64,000 nt of DNA. It comes from Sabethes cyaneus. Taxonomy: Eukaryota > Arthropoda > Insecta > Diptera > Culicidae. How positions within the stretch are numbered: the first letter of the stretch is position 1; the number at the start of each line of letters is the position of its first letter. Below are positions 33,000 through 44,137 of the stretch, piece by piece. A program made the position numbers and the translations under genes. Below the pieces are notes generated by a model. It worked only from the letters and a program-made list of their open reading frames with translations, did not search any database and was not told where the DNA came from. The DNA is taken from positions 56,213,544-56,277,543 of the forward strand of contig NC_071354.1 of assembly GCF_943734655.1 (NCBI RefSeq), in the 5' to 3' direction.

Positions 33000-35886
33000 T
33001 TCAAATGCAGCGCAAAAGAGGAGTACAGTGAATTAGTGGTAGCATCCTAACGCTGAGCATTTTTTTACTTTGCAGATGTTGGTTTCTTGGTTTTAAACAT
33101 TTATTTCTCTAGTCTGTACTACTAAACTATGCTCTTTGGCCGAACCGATTGGCTGGCGACCATTGATCTATGCAGCATTTTCAACCCTTTTCCATTTTCC
33201 GAATACACCTTCACGTGTTTACTCATGCAGTTTTGGTTTTTACCCATAATAGAGCAACGATTTACAATTTTGGGGAGGAGTAAAACTACTGTTATCATAC
33301 TTTGTTTTGTTTTGTTGGTTTATTATCAATGCAAATAGTTTTCGTTCAATGATTGTTTTAGTTTTTTTCTTTTTCTTTTCTAGGTGAGTACAATTCTACA
33401 AAGTTTTTTGTTTGTTTAGCAATAGGACACTAGTGGGTTTAAACTACGATATTTTTTACTTTATCTGATAAAACACGCGTAAAATCAATTCTGCCTGGGA
33501 GTATGTATATGCTGAACGTGGTAGGCGTAGTATGTGTGTACGTGTACGTGCAGAAATTCTGGTTTATACTAAATTTTCTCAAACATGTACAAATATATAC
33601 TATAATATGAAAATGTGTATGTGGGTGTGTTTGTTTTGTTACTGGTGAAGTAGGTAACTACTTGAGTCACTCTTTGCTAACACGACCGTATGTAACTCTG
33701 GCGATACTTTACAATATCCCACTGTTTCTTTATTTTTCTACACTTTTTTGACATCAGTAATAGTAGCAGCAGTAGTAGTTATAGTAGTAGTAATAGTAGT
33801 AGTAATAGCGTTGCTCGAGCTGTTCGTTTTTTTCTTGCTGGGTGAATTAAATTCACGGTTTATGGTTTTTACTCGTCAGTTTATTTTTCGTTTATAAAAT
33901 TACTGTAGCAGCAGCAGTAGTAGCCGTTGTAGGTAATGATAGTAGTTTTAATAGCAGTAGTAATAGTGTTAATAGTCACTAAGCATCTCATTGGATTGGT
34001 TTTTTATCAGATTTATTTATTTTCTTTATTATTTACCAACAGTTGATTGGGGAAAAGTCGCATATGTGGTATGCCCATGGGACTTTAAAGCCATTTTTAT
34101 TTATCTTTACGGATTCGTCTGAGTAGGCATTTTTTCTCCGTGCTTAGTCAACTGTTTATAGGGGATACACAACCTTTCGAATATTGTTACTCATATAATA
34201 ATGTATTTTTCTCGGCGAGACGCCGATTCACTAATCCTACAATCTATGATGGATAGCAACGAACCGTGTAAGTATATTCTGCATAAAAATAGTAAGTGAA
34301 TAAGTATCAAGGAACACTAAATCAATTCGAAGGTAGAAAACAATCTTATCACAACGACATTTTCATCGATCAATTCTCCAGCTATTTACAAATAATTATT
34401 CTATAAATCTACAATTCTGCCCATCTCATCCTGTCCTGGTGGGCTGCCTACCATAGAAATAATCTCCTAAAATCCTAGCTTATATCGAACTTAGCGAACT
34501 TCAAACAAAATCGTAAACAAAATAAACAAAATGCACTTCTAGGTTTGTTTTAAAAACTTCACTTTTTGCGTGAACCCAGTGCTGCTGCTGGCTGCTGGCT
34601 CAACCTACAATGACTACAATGTGTTCAAAATCTGATTTGTTACGTTAAAAGCTTACGTTTCTAAATTGTTCTCTACTAAATGTTATTCACTTTGCCATTA
34701 AACAAGACGCTATTCAGGAAGCTGTACAAGTCGTATAAATAGAGGAGTGACAAAAACAAAAAACAAAAACAAAACCAGCTAAAACGTAAACTACGATGAC
34801 AGTTTAGAGTTCTGCGGCAACTCTGGCAGAACGTGTGCTGATTGCGTTGCGTTTCGTGTATGCGTGTGTTTTTTTTTCTTTGTATAAGTGCGATTTGAAG
34901 CCATCACTTCTTGCGCTTGCGTTGCTATGGTTGTTGTTGTTGCTTACAGTTTTTTTTAGCGCAGCATGTACTCGTGTGAAGCTATCACAGTTGTTTTTCA
35001 TTTTGATTTTTCCTTGTTTACGCAGGAAAACCTCCAGTTTGAAACTTATTCGGCCGGTGACTATTAGTATTAGTACGTTTGTTTACGACAATCCGACGAT
35101 CGCGATCGCGTATAGTAGTGGCACCTCCGCTGGTTTTCTTTTTCCTCCAAAACTACCCGTAACGTAACATAAATCTATCGAAAACAAAAATACGTAAATC
35201 GAGACGACTACAACGGTTCTTTTTTTTAAGGTTTATATAGGTAAACCGATTGTTTCGAAAATTAATTGCACTTAACATTCACTAATTTTTATCAGTACCC
35301 AAACGAGAAACGGAACGGAACGAAAAAAGAAACGAAACAAAAACAATGCTATTCTTCTTTCTCTAGACACAATGAGCTTAACCTTTTTGACCGGACAAGA
35401 TTGTTCAACGTAAACCGTAGTGCGCTTCTTCCTCACTAAACCTAACCTTTGTATGCTTGATTGAACCTTACTTTGTGAGTGGGTGTATGTAAAATAACGG
35501 TATTGTTTTGTTTTGTTTTTTTTCTAGATAAAATGGTGTTACTCTCTGTTATTTGTTTTCATTTTTATATTCATGGTGATTTTACTTCCGTTACTTCCTC
35601 TCAAGTGTTTTTTTTTATATTCAGGCACTATCATCATTATTTTCTTATTGTATTAATACGATTTTCTGCTCTATTAGAGTGCGAGTTTTCTTTTTATCTT
35701 CGCTAAAACATGGCAACGAGTAGTGTGAGATGAATGCATTGGTGTTTGTGGATGAGTTTTGAGTTCGTGCGTGACTTTGACGGGCGCTTCTGTATTATTT
35801 ATATGGCAATTGATGAGTTTGTATGGGTGTGTAGGTGTGTGTGTGCATGTGCGTACGGGGAATTCGTTAGCTGAGAGTTTGACAGC
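33000..35886 (-). other. mbl: probable 3' UTR of the long mbl isoform (3' end not defined)
   Basis: Sequence directly 3' of the stop at 35887 on the minus strand. It lacks recognisable transposons and is strongly T-rich on the plus strand (A-rich in the transcript). The first canonical AATAAA I found downstream of the stop is at 34101-34096, with more near 34012-34035. A UGUAAAUA Pumilio-type motif lies at 34390-34383. Two blocks of CTA/CTG repeats (33758-33815 and 33902-33970) read CUGCUGCU and CUACUACUA in the transcript. The extent is uncertain; the same compositional block continues toward 28 kb. Confidence 0.45.
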
Positions 35887-37311
35887 TTACGATGTTTTCA
35901 TTTTTTTGTAGGGGTTTAGTACCATTGCACTGCCTGTTGTTGGATTGGTGGCAACTTGTTGCACTTGGGGGATTGCACCGGGAATTGCGGTAAGGTTAGC
36001 AGTCGGAATCGCCGTGTGGATTGGGCTTCCGAATTGGTAGCCCGCGGCAGCCTGGAAAGCAGGATACATCAGGCTTTGGCTCATGAGTTGCTGCTGAGCG
36101 ACGGCGGCGGCAGCTGCGTACGGATTAGGAACCATGTTAGCGGGAACCTGAGGGCGGAGCATTTGTGTGTAGGCTGCCTGTGATAAAATGGGTGGAGGCG
36201 GACGTGTTAGGGCCGGTAGTAATGTTTGCTGTGGAGTTGCGGCAGCCATAGCAACAGCCGGAGTGCCAATGCGAGGTGGCGGATAAGCAGGAGCCGCGGC
36301 TGAAGGAGTGGCAACCCCTGTGGCACCAGCAGTAAGATACGATTGGCTTGGCTGAAGCATTGCCGATTTGTTCAGAGCTACTCCGGTATAGCTGAGGGCA
36401 GTTAGTGGTTTACCGGTGAGGGCACCCGATACAGCCGCCATTTTGAGAGCGTTAGCGTAGTTCTTTTGGGCGACCTCTTTGGCGAGATTAGCTGCCTCTG
36501 TGTAGTGTGCGGTGTACTGTGCGGAAGCGGCTGCAGCTTGGTTGGCCTGTGCTACGGCGGCAGCTTGGGCATGGGCGACTTGTACGGCTTGAGCCTGAGC
36601 CTGAGCCTGAGCCTGAGCTTGTGCTTGAGCTTGCATACTGGCGACGGCGGCATTGTAGCTGTTAATGTGCGCAGCAGAGGAGTAGGATAGCATGGTGCTT
36701 GTGATGGGAACTGGAACCGACTGGGTGGACGAGGTGGTTACAAGCGTTTGCGAAAGGGAACTGGCGGTCGAGGAGGTGGTCGGCGATGTTAGTAGCGAGC
36801 TGCCGTTGGCTTCGCTGGCGGACGAATCTTCCTTATCGCTGAGGTGGGTTTCGGTTTTAATGCTGAGATCGCTATCTGAGTGCATCGCCTGACCGTTGGA
36901 CAGGTGATTTAGGCCCGTACCAACTGAGGCAACCGATTGCAACGAAAGTGATTTGACAAGAGTTGTGTTTTTGTTATTGACTTTGCTGTTGTTGTTGTTG
37001 TTGCTGCTATTATTGTTATTATTATTATTAACACTGTTACCACTGCTAGTATAGTAACTGCTGCTGGTCAAGTTGGTGCTTTGAGCACTATTACTACTAC
37101 TGTTATTAGCAATTAGGGTTGCTGTGGATGTTTGTGGAATATAAGTAGCAGATGTTGCTGAAGGACTGGGTGTTGGGTACTCACATGATACTGGCACGAA
37201 TGGCTGCTGGAGCTGCATCAGCTGCTGGTAGGTCGTTGCGCCGGGCTGGTAGACCGGGATTCCAGATTTGTCGGCGGCCGTTCGCTTGTACGGCACCATT
37301 CCCGGGAAAGC
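35887..37311 (-). CDS. mbl: muscleblind long C-terminal exon with stop codon
   Basis: Terminal coding exon of the long isoform: 474 codons plus stop, starting AFPGMVPYKRTAADKSG after the acceptor GTGAACAG. The conserved part includes PVYQPGATTYQQLMQLQQ and FVPVSCEYP. Then come a Ser/Thr/Asn-rich low-complexity stretch with poly-Asn (about 36970-37080), an AQ dipeptide run (about 36595-36640), the segment NLAKEVAQKNYANALKMAAV and LTGKPLTALSYTGVALNK, and an Ala/Pro-rich tail ending NPYKKMKTS. This is the disordered C-terminal effector region; the zinc fingers lie upstream. A second 5' splice site, TCAT|GTGAGTACC with GT at 37184-37183, lies inside the exon immediately after FVPVS. It is a better donor match than those of most neighbouring exons and would leave phase 1, so the part 37184-35887 is probably retained or spliced out in different isoforms. 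Confidence 0.95.
   Translation of the reverse strand, partial: AFPGMVPYKRTAADKSGIPVYQPGATTYQQLMQLQQPFVPVSCEYPTPSPSATSATYIPQTSTATLIANNSSSNSAQSTNLTSSSYYTSSGNSVNNNNNNNSSNNNNNSKVNNKNTTLVKSLSLQSVASVGTGLNHLSNGQAMHSDSDLSIKTETHLSDKEDSSASEANGSSLLTSPTTSSTASSLSQTLVTTSSTQSVPVPITSTMLSYSSAAHINSYNAAVASMQAQAQAQAQAQAQAQAVQVAHAQAAAVAQANQAAAASAQYTAHYTEAANLAKEVAQKNYANALKMAAVSGALTGKPLTALSYTGVALNKSAMLQPSQSYLTAGATGVATPSAAAPAYPPPRIGTPAVAMAAATPQQTLLPALTRPPPPILSQAAYTQMLRPQVPANMVPNPYAAAAAVAQQQLMSQSLMYPAFQAAAGYQFGSPIHTAIPTANLTAIPGAIPQVQQVATNPTTGSAMVLNPYKKMKTS
37179..37190 (-). promoter_or_regulatory. mbl: internal alternative 5' splice site in the last mbl exon
   Basis: Within the open reading frame, codons for V-S-C-E-Y overlap TCAT|GTGAGTACC; GT is at 37184-37183. 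The match to the donor consensus is strong (GTGAGT). Use of this site ends the shared C-terminal segment after FVPVS plus one nucleotide (T), i.e. phase 1, and would splice to last exons further 3'. Candidates with phase-1 acceptors are at 17483 and 7017. Seen in the sequence: the motif and its phase. Inferred: that it is used. Confidence 0.65.
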
Positions 37312-37884
37312 CTGTTCACATCGATTGCACACAACGTTTCATTGTTGTTGTTGTTTTTTGTGTTCACAGCGCAGTGCACAATGAGAAGAGAAGAAAAGAG
37401 GAAAAGCGATGTAAACAAGTGGATCAATTATTTACAACAATAGTTAGTTTTGTTCGCCGCTCGTTTTGTAAAAAAAAATAAACAATACAATGGAATGAAG
37501 TATACAAATCAGCACATTTTAGTCATACAGGGTCTTTCGGGGTACAGCGATGGAAAGTAAAGGAGATAGAGAGAGAGATAGTAGCTTTTCAAACTACAGC
37601 GTCTTGCATAAAGAGAGTGAGTTTTCTCGACTGCGCAGGTTATTCAAAACTTTAAGCCTTTAGCCAAGACACCAATCCTTAACGAGTCGTATTTCACTGA
37701 TTCTATCTATCATCTACTGGTACAGCAGGAGATAAACCTGATAGTAAATGATAAGGAATGAACAAAACGTAGGATTCAATCGCACACACAATAGAGAATG
37801 CGCAAATTAAGAGTACAAACGTAAACGAACGGAAAAGGCAAAAGAAATGTAAAACGAAATAGGGAAATATGCATGGTTACTTAC
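37312..37884 (-). other. mbl: mbl intron between microexon and last exon
   Basis: 573-bp intron from GTAAGT (37884) to AACAG (37313-37312). A CAACAACAACAAT run precedes the acceptor. No other feature. Confidence 0.9.
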
Positions 37885-37926
37885 AAAGTTTTCATAGTAA
37901 AAAGATCCCATCGTTTTCATGTCCAT
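37885..37926 (-). CDS. mbl: muscleblind 42-nt microexon (MDMKTMGSFYYENF)
   Basis: Very short internal exon of 14 codons reading MDMKTMGSFYYENF, phase 0 on both sides. From memory, Drosophila Muscleblind has a closely similar segment (MDVKTVGSFYYDNF) just before the GMVP[YF]KR region. The acceptor is CACCCACCAG (AG at 37928-37927) and the donor is TTT|GTAAGT, a near-perfect 5' splice site with GT at 37884-37883. The intron just upstream is dominated by CTA/ACT trinucleotides (about 37936-37992), which may supply branch points or bind a regulator. The exon can be entered from 39369, 51392 or 59456 without a frameshift, so all of these are possible isoform joins. Confidence 0.93.
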
Positions 37927-37935
37927 CTGGTGGGT

Positions 37936-37992
37936 GCGAATGTGCAGTAGTAGTATTTGTAGTTGGGTAATAGTAGTAGTAGTAGTAGTTGT
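37936..37992 (-). repeat. ACT/CTA repeat just upstream of the mbl microexon
   Basis: In the transcript direction: AACTACTACTACTACTACTA, then TTACCCAACTACAAATACTACTACTG, ending about 10 bases before the acceptor. Short ACU/UAC repeats offer many branch-point-like CUAAC/CUAC motifs and could be a recognition track for splicing regulators. Confidence 0.8.
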
Positions 37993-37994
37993 TG

Positions 37995-39368
37995 ATGTTT
38001 TACAATGGCAAGCAGCACGCGGGCACGTGTTTGTGTGTGTATAAAAATGGGGGTGTGGGAAGGGCAGGGCGATAAACATACGGATTGGAGTTTGTTTTTT
38101 TTGTTCCCATGGTGAACCAGCGATAAACACACACACATATTTAATGTTTTAGCAGCACCAGTGCACAGTAGTAAATGAGTTTTGGGGGAAATTGTGTGAT
38201 GATGTTGAAGTTTGTGTGTGTTTAGATTTATAGTTGTAGTTGTAATTGTTGTTGTTTTGTTGTGTTTGTGTATGTGGCGAGAAGAGAGAAAAAGCGAGAA
38301 AAATAAAACACATATTAGTCAGGTGTACAGATAGCGGCGCTAAACGATAATAATAGTTTAGTATATATTTGTACAATAAAATAAAGAAAAGAAAAGAAAA
38401 ATAAGAGAATGAAACAAAATCAAAGATAATAGTATAAAAATAACTATTGGATGTTCAAGAATTCTGGTTGTTTGATTCGTTGCTCTGTGCAACGAATATT
38501 ATCAATCCGATTCGGTATTAATAAACATCTTGCATGATTATCGTTTGCTTTTCAGATTAGTCAAGTTGCGAGGATGTTTGCTTCTGCTATGTCATATGTT
38601 TCTTCCTGCTGGTTTTGGTGAGTATAGTTTGGTAAATCACAGATTTTTTTTTCTGTAACTCTACCCTTGTTCTAGCAAATAGTATTATGATGAAAACAAT
38701 CATATTTTTTTTGTATTTTGCCAAAACTAAAGATATAAATATGTAAAGAAATATTGAAAGGGAATACACTTTCACACACACGGTACTACCACAACCGAGG
38801 AGTTTGCCACGATTAGCGCATACATACACACTCACACTCACTTACCCGCTAGAAGCTCGTATGCGCAGAATGCGTGAACGATTCTGACCAGCTATAGATC
38901 ATTTGCGTACAGTAAAACACTCGACAAAACTTGGTAGCGGCAACAAAAAAATATATACCAGGAAAAAAAGAGTATGCCCTAGATGTTCCGGTGTGTATGT
39001 GTTCATGTAGCATACATGCTAGCAACTTTGATCCAAAGTTCATACTTTATACACGGTAAGTTTTCTGCTTTGGTGCAAAAAACATCCATCGTTTTTTATC
39101 AGTTAAAAAGCAAACTTAATCTGAAGCATGCGAAAGCTACAGCAAGGATGAACGTTCAAAACAACGAACTAGATAAAACAGAAGAAAAAAGTTTTCTAAC
39201 AGGAGGGAAAACACAAAATAAAAAACGGGGAATTGTGTTTAGAAAATTTAAACCAAAAAAGAAAAAAACAACGGAAAAACAAAGTTCTAGTTGAAACAGA
39301 ATATCAGAGGGTTGGAATAGTTGAAAACAGAAAATGAAAGAACGTAACGTAAAACGTAACGCAAGTAC
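37995..39368 (-). other. mbl: mbl intron with no further exon seen
   Basis: Intron between the alanine/proline exon and the microexon. Low-complexity A-rich and GT-rich tracts; open frames at 38136-37807, 38376-38149 and 38841-38587 are repeat-driven. No transposons recognised. Confidence 0.6.
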
Positions 39369-39551
39369 CATTTGTATCATGTCATTATCGGCTGCACGCT
39401 TTTTACCAGCCTCCAGGGGAGTCTGGCCAATGGCAAGGGACGTCGAAGTGACAGCCCCGGATGGCGGTGGTGGCGGCGGCAGGGTGCCCATGGTAGCAGC
39501 GGCGGCGGCGGCAGCAGCGGCAACAGCGGCCGCAGCGGATACTGGTGCAGT
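39369..39551 (-). CDS. mbl: muscleblind alanine/proline-rich exon
   Basis: Internal exon, 183 nt (61 codons), phase 0 to phase 0. The predicted peptide starts TAPVSAAAAV, runs into nine alanines, then TMGTLPPPPPPSGAV and ends EAGKKRAADNDMIQM. The acceptor is ATCTCTAG at the end of a CCGCCCGCCCG-rich tract; the alternative ACCAG ten bases further in breaks the frame. The donor is ATG|GTACTT, which is weak, so the 3' boundary is the least certain part. GC content is far above the flanks. The alanine run follows directly on QSRATA from the preceding exon, as in other insect Muscleblind proteins. The K-K-R cluster near the end could contribute to nuclear localisation, which is an inference. The exon can join in phase to the microexon at 37926. 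Confidence 0.82.
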
Positions 39552-39568
39552 CTAGAGATTCGGAGGTT

Positions 39569-39605
39569 GGTTTTTTTGTTTTTGGCGGGCGGGCGGGCGG
39601 CGTGG
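39569..39605 (-). promoter_or_regulatory. CGCC/GCCC cluster upstream of the alanine exon acceptor
   Basis: In the transcript direction: CACGCCGCCCGCCCGCCCGCC, about 20-50 bases before the exon at 39551. CGCC and TGCC-type tetramers fit the YGCY consensus bound by Muscleblind itself, so self-regulation of this exon is possible. The motif is seen; binding is inferred. Confidence 0.35.
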
Positions 39606-41075
39606 GTGTTTCATTTAGGGGTGATCGGGGGGAAATTCGGTGGGGTCAGAACAGATTGCGGGTGTGGTGGAGCGGAGTAATGGGATGCGTAAAAGGGGGG
39701 TTTGTTGTTGTTGTTTTGATATTGATTTTTTTTTGTTCAGTGTGGTAATGGTTCGAGAATAAGAAAAAGAAGCATAACAAGCATTTAATTTAATAAAGTT
39801 TTTATAAACGTAAATGAAAACGATACAAAGATATATAAGAAAGGAAAAGTATAATATTTATAATACATGTACTCCGTCAAACCGGAGATGAAAAGATGTA
39901 AGTGATTTGTTCAGTGGGATAATAAAAATCATAAGTGAATGGTTTTGATTAAGAAAGCGTATCTGCAAGTAAGAGCTCGATAAGAAGCTTCCAGCAGCAC
40001 CTTATTTACACAGTCATTTGAGGATTTTTTTCATCTGGTAACGTTTGTTTTCATCATAATAATGTAAAAGCAGTATTCCTATTCTAGAATTTTTTTTTCG
40101 TGAGTTGCTCCGCAGATCATCGAGGTTTTCGATAGTGAATGGACGGTTTTTTATGTTTATTATAGTAAACTTACTGCTATACTTAACACTAAGTGCTTAT
40201 AATTAAAATTTTTGTTTTCACTTTCAATAGTTTCAAGTTAGTATGCTGGAAAATAATATAGCCGACAATAATTCAAGCTTTCCCAGATACAGTTGATTAA
40301 TATGGTTAACCAATTGAAACGCCATTGCAAAATTTGGTTTGCTTTTAAAATGTGTGAGTTAATCCAAGGGTAAAGTTTTTAGTGTTGATTAAATGGACTA
40401 TTCGATTTGAGTTAAATACAGTGCACCTATGATCGTTGTTCTCAAACAAGTTATTTTCAAAACAATAAATAGAAGTTGAACGACAATGTGGATTGCTTGT
40501 TCCAAAATTACACAGAATATACAGTATTCATACTTGGAAACTAATCTGTGCTTGCAGCGCTATGATGTTTGGTGGTGGTGGCTTCAGGAAATAATCAGTC
40601 AATCATGTCAGTCCATTGGAATCCTGACGATACCGTGTAAAACCCTCATCGCTTATTACCAGAATGTCAGTGGATTACATACGAACATGAACATGTACGA
40701 GGTCGTTGTTGCGGTATATGTTAAAGAATATAACTTTTTCTTCTTGATTGAAGCTGAATAACAAAACTATATTCATGCAGGTATTTGTGCATGTCTACAA
40801 TTTTTTTATAGAGACTGCCTATTTTGGCATTCGCCTCTGCCATGTACAATATATATACAGGAAGTACCGCATTCAAAAGTAGCTGTAGGGATACTATTAG
40901 ATAGCATTTTTATTATGGAGAATTGTTATCATTCTTTTCCATGCTTGGTTTGGATTGACAACAACCTAAAGATTCTGCTAGTCCAAGCCGTCAGATTTCA
41001 AAATAAAACAGCTGAGCTTGACGAGAAACTGTATGAATTTAATGCTTGGCCTGTGTTATGTAGATGACATGGCCA
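39606..41075. other. mbl intron, no exon recognised
   Basis: AT-rich. The 91-codon plus frame at 40486-40761 has no family resemblance. Transposon-free to about 40.4 kb, then ambiguous. Confidence 0.3.
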
Positions 41076-41077
41076 AT

Positions 41078-41290
41078 TAAGGTTCAATTTCAAATCCAAT
41101 TTCATGTCCGGTATCGGATAATATTTCAACATCAATTTTGGGTTTATTTTAAACTCCGACTTTTTGTTAAATTTTAAGACCACTCTCACGTACGCTTTGA
41201 AGTCCAATTTCAACTTTAATTTTAAGTACATTTCATTCAAAGTCCAGCGTCAGGTAAAATTCAAATCCGGTGTCAAGTCCAGTTTCTAGC
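41078..41290 (+). repeat. degenerate tandem repeat of a 13-15 bp CAATTTCAAGTCCA-like unit
   Basis: Serial variants such as TTCAATTTCAAATCCAATTT, TCCAATTTCAACTTTAATTT and TCAAGTCCAGTTTC. The minus frame at 41240-40998 (LKLKLKLDFK...) is only the translation of the repeat. A second block lies at 41880-42015; the interval between is non-repetitive and may be an insertion. Confidence 0.8.
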
Positions 41291-41879
41291 AGAGATGGCA
41301 AGAACTCAAAATCTTTTTCATAGCCAGAAGAACAAAACTCACTCATATTTCTTCCCGCTTGATCACATTCTGCTTTGATTCAACAGCTACCCGGAGCTGT
41401 GCACATATACATATAAATTCCTTGTTGAACAGCATAGGCATTCTCTCGTGCGATACGTAACTATGAGTGAGTGAATCTCTAAATAAATCGCAAAATTAGA
41501 CTAAACACATTTAAATTACATGTTTATCTAATTCTTATTAAGCTTGTTACTTTCTAGTTAAGAAAATGTCGATTCCCGCGAAGGAAAAATGTAAATTCCA
41601 CCAATATGTTTGCCATCTTAATTCATGAATGTGTGCTGCACTTTTCGCTGCTGATGTTTTCTGATGCTCTCTGGTTCGTTGTATGAAATGCCAGCTGTGG
41701 AAGAATGAAGCAAAATGCTCACAGCAGAATTTGGTTCACATCGCATAGCAACAGAGACATCGCGTATAATAGCGAGGGAAATTCATATGTGAGTTTCGCG
41801 CTTGTGGCGATCAAGGTTGAAATTTCATGTGCTTGAAATCTCATTGAGTTTTTTGCTGCTATGAATTTTTCAACACTGG

Positions 41880-42015
41880 TTTCCAGTTCAACCTAAAAGG
41901 GAAGCTCAAAGCCCAAAATCCGAATTGAACTCCAAGTTTAAATTAATTTCAAGTGCACTTTCATGTCCAATTTCAAGTTCAATTTTATGTACAATTGAAG
42001 TCCAATTTTTCATCT
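41880..42015 (+). repeat. same 13-15 bp repeat, second block
   Basis: TCCAATTTCAAGTTCAATTT and relatives. Same orientation as 41078-41290. Confidence 0.8.
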
Positions 42016-42910
42016 GTTTCAGCACAAACAGTATCGTCGATCTTCTTTTTTTTTGTTAGATTATAGTCACTTCAACCAGCTTGGGTCATTCGTCAATTGC
42101 AAATCTTCTCTCAACCATCAAGCAATGAAGCTTTGAATTCAACTGATATGGCTGCGATTCACTTCAAGGCTAGCTTCCATTAGTATCATTGAAGTCAGGA
42201 GTTTCCAATTCATCACAACGATCAACTTCAACCTTTTATTTGTACTTTTCTATCAAATATTGGACAAAAGGCAATTGGCCCCTTTAAGGTCTACATCGTT
42301 TTTAGCACAGTAAAATTTACTAAAATTGTTTTTCAATATTTTTTTCCCCAAATTTGGAAACATTTCTAAAGATCTTCAAATCTCACAATTTGTACAGATT
42401 ACGACCATATGTCAGTTGGTCCCGGAGTTATTCCGGTGTTGCTTGGGGATCGTGACATGACTTTTTGATATAAGTTTATAGAGTTTTAGAAATATGTTTG
42501 AAACGTGCTGAACAAGTTGAAAGCGACTGTGATCATGCCAGTCATTTCGTTGCTGTTACCAGTTATTGAACGTGCCTGATCCAAGCCCGGTACGGATTGC
42601 AAATGAAATTTATCTGAGACCTGAAGCTGCACCTTAAGAGACGTGAAATGATTATCAAACGCTTTTTTGTTAAGAGCAGTTGAGCGGATATTTTATGACA
42701 CATTTTACTAATACTAAAATGTCTTTGTATAAACCGGTTCCAGATTTTTAGCGTTCTCTGGGTTTAGATAGTGCGTATTATGGTTCGAAACTGCAGCAAA
42801 ATGGTGTCAAACATAGATTTTTGGTTGAACACAGCTGTCAAGCTTTTCAAAATTGTCCATAATATATTGATAGTTTTTGAAACGGTGTTTCTACAATTGA
42901 TGAAGGGACG
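42016..42910. other. no gene seen
   Basis: AT-rich sequence with no coding signal. Probably old repeat debris. Confidence 0.3.
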
Positions 42911-44107
42911 GTACCGTGAATTCGGGTGAAATTGATCACTTTTTCGAGTATTTTTTAAATATCTTTGAATAGAAACATATTAAGGAAGATGATTCAATTT
43001 TAAAATAAGTACTGTAGTGCTGGCTACACGACAGTATCATCTATATCTTATATAAATAGTTTTATTTTAGATAAAACTTAATGTAATCGTGAAATTGAAA
43101 ATTTACAAATAACGGGTGAAATTGATCACGTAGAAATCAAGACGATATTGCTATTAAACCATACGCTCTGACAGCAATAAGATAACGTGCAGTATAAAAT
43201 CTGGCGTAATCGAGATATTGCCTGCATGTAGGCAACAATGTCGCGTACAGCAACTAGCACAAAAATCAAACAGTCAGCTCTACATTAGCATGGTTGATGC
43301 ATCTGCTATATAAATAAGAACGATAGAAAAGATATTAAGTCAATTTTAGCATCGTAATCGTTTGTTTTTGTTTAAACATTGCTGTATATACGTGTAAATG
43401 TACGATTTACGTATACAATCTTCACCAATGTAGTGAAACAAATAATTTAATTCTCCTCATATACGGGAGCTTGACTGTCTCTTTGAATGTGTAGTTGCAT
43501 TTCGCTATGTAAGCACAAACCGATCTCTTGCGCTCTCATGCAACTGCCATATGGAGCGTTTGTAAAATTTGTGCGAAGTATTGTCTATCTTTTGCACCCT
43601 TTTATAAATCTCCATTCTGCTTCACAGAAAGAATAAACTTTCGCAGGTGGCAGCTCCATTTCGCACCCATAGCGATCTAGAAATCTATGTTGCCTCAGTT
43701 CATGATGTTATCAATCGTTTTATTTCGTAAAAGGTCAAATTAAACAATTTCTGTCGCATTATTTCATTCATGAAAATTATCAAAGCACAGCCAGATAATT
43801 AGAGAATCGAACTAGTTCTATTAAAATTTCCTTCTGCAACGAAATTTGTGTTAACAGCAAGGAGTTTTATCGGGCATGTTGAAAATTGCGATTCGATCAA
43901 AATAGTAAATTTTAAAAAATCAAGCCATTTACAAGATCAATCTTGCTGAAAGCCAAGTGACTTTGACCTGTAACTCAATCTTTATATGGATGGGTGCATA
44001 TTCAGCTTTATGAATCAGTATAAACGTAGAATAAAGAGTTTTTTACTCGTTGGTCTAAGGTGATCAATTTCACCCGACTGATCAATTTCGCCCGAATCGA
44101 CGGTAGG
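42911..44107. mobile_element. 1.2-kb TIR element (TTCGGGTGAAATTGATCA family)
   Basis: The left end is GTACCGTGAATTCGGG followed by TGAAATTGATCA; the right end, inverted, is TACCGTCGATTCGGGC then GAAATTGATCA. The GGGTGAAATTGATCAC motif is repeated internally (43120-43140) and in inverted form (44063-44075), giving double-ended termini. No transposase is recognisable; it looks non-autonomous. Confidence 0.75.
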
Positions 44108-44137
44108 TATTGGTAGCTACGCTTAACAAGTAGTCCT

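Noticed and set aside
34560..34620. Ala/Gln/Ser frames over the GCTGCTGCTGGCTGCTGGCT stretch as another last exon
   Set aside because: The frames that stay open need a phase other than 1, the acceptor is poor, and the stretch lies in the probable 3' UTR of the long isoform.
39334..39748. Plus-strand frames rich in Gly/Ala around 39.4-39.7 kb
   Set aside because: Antisense shadows of the mbl alanine/proline exon and its GC-rich upstream tract.
40998..41240. LKLKLKLDFK-type frame as an amphipathic peptide gene
   Set aside because: Direct translation of a 13-15 bp tandem repeat.
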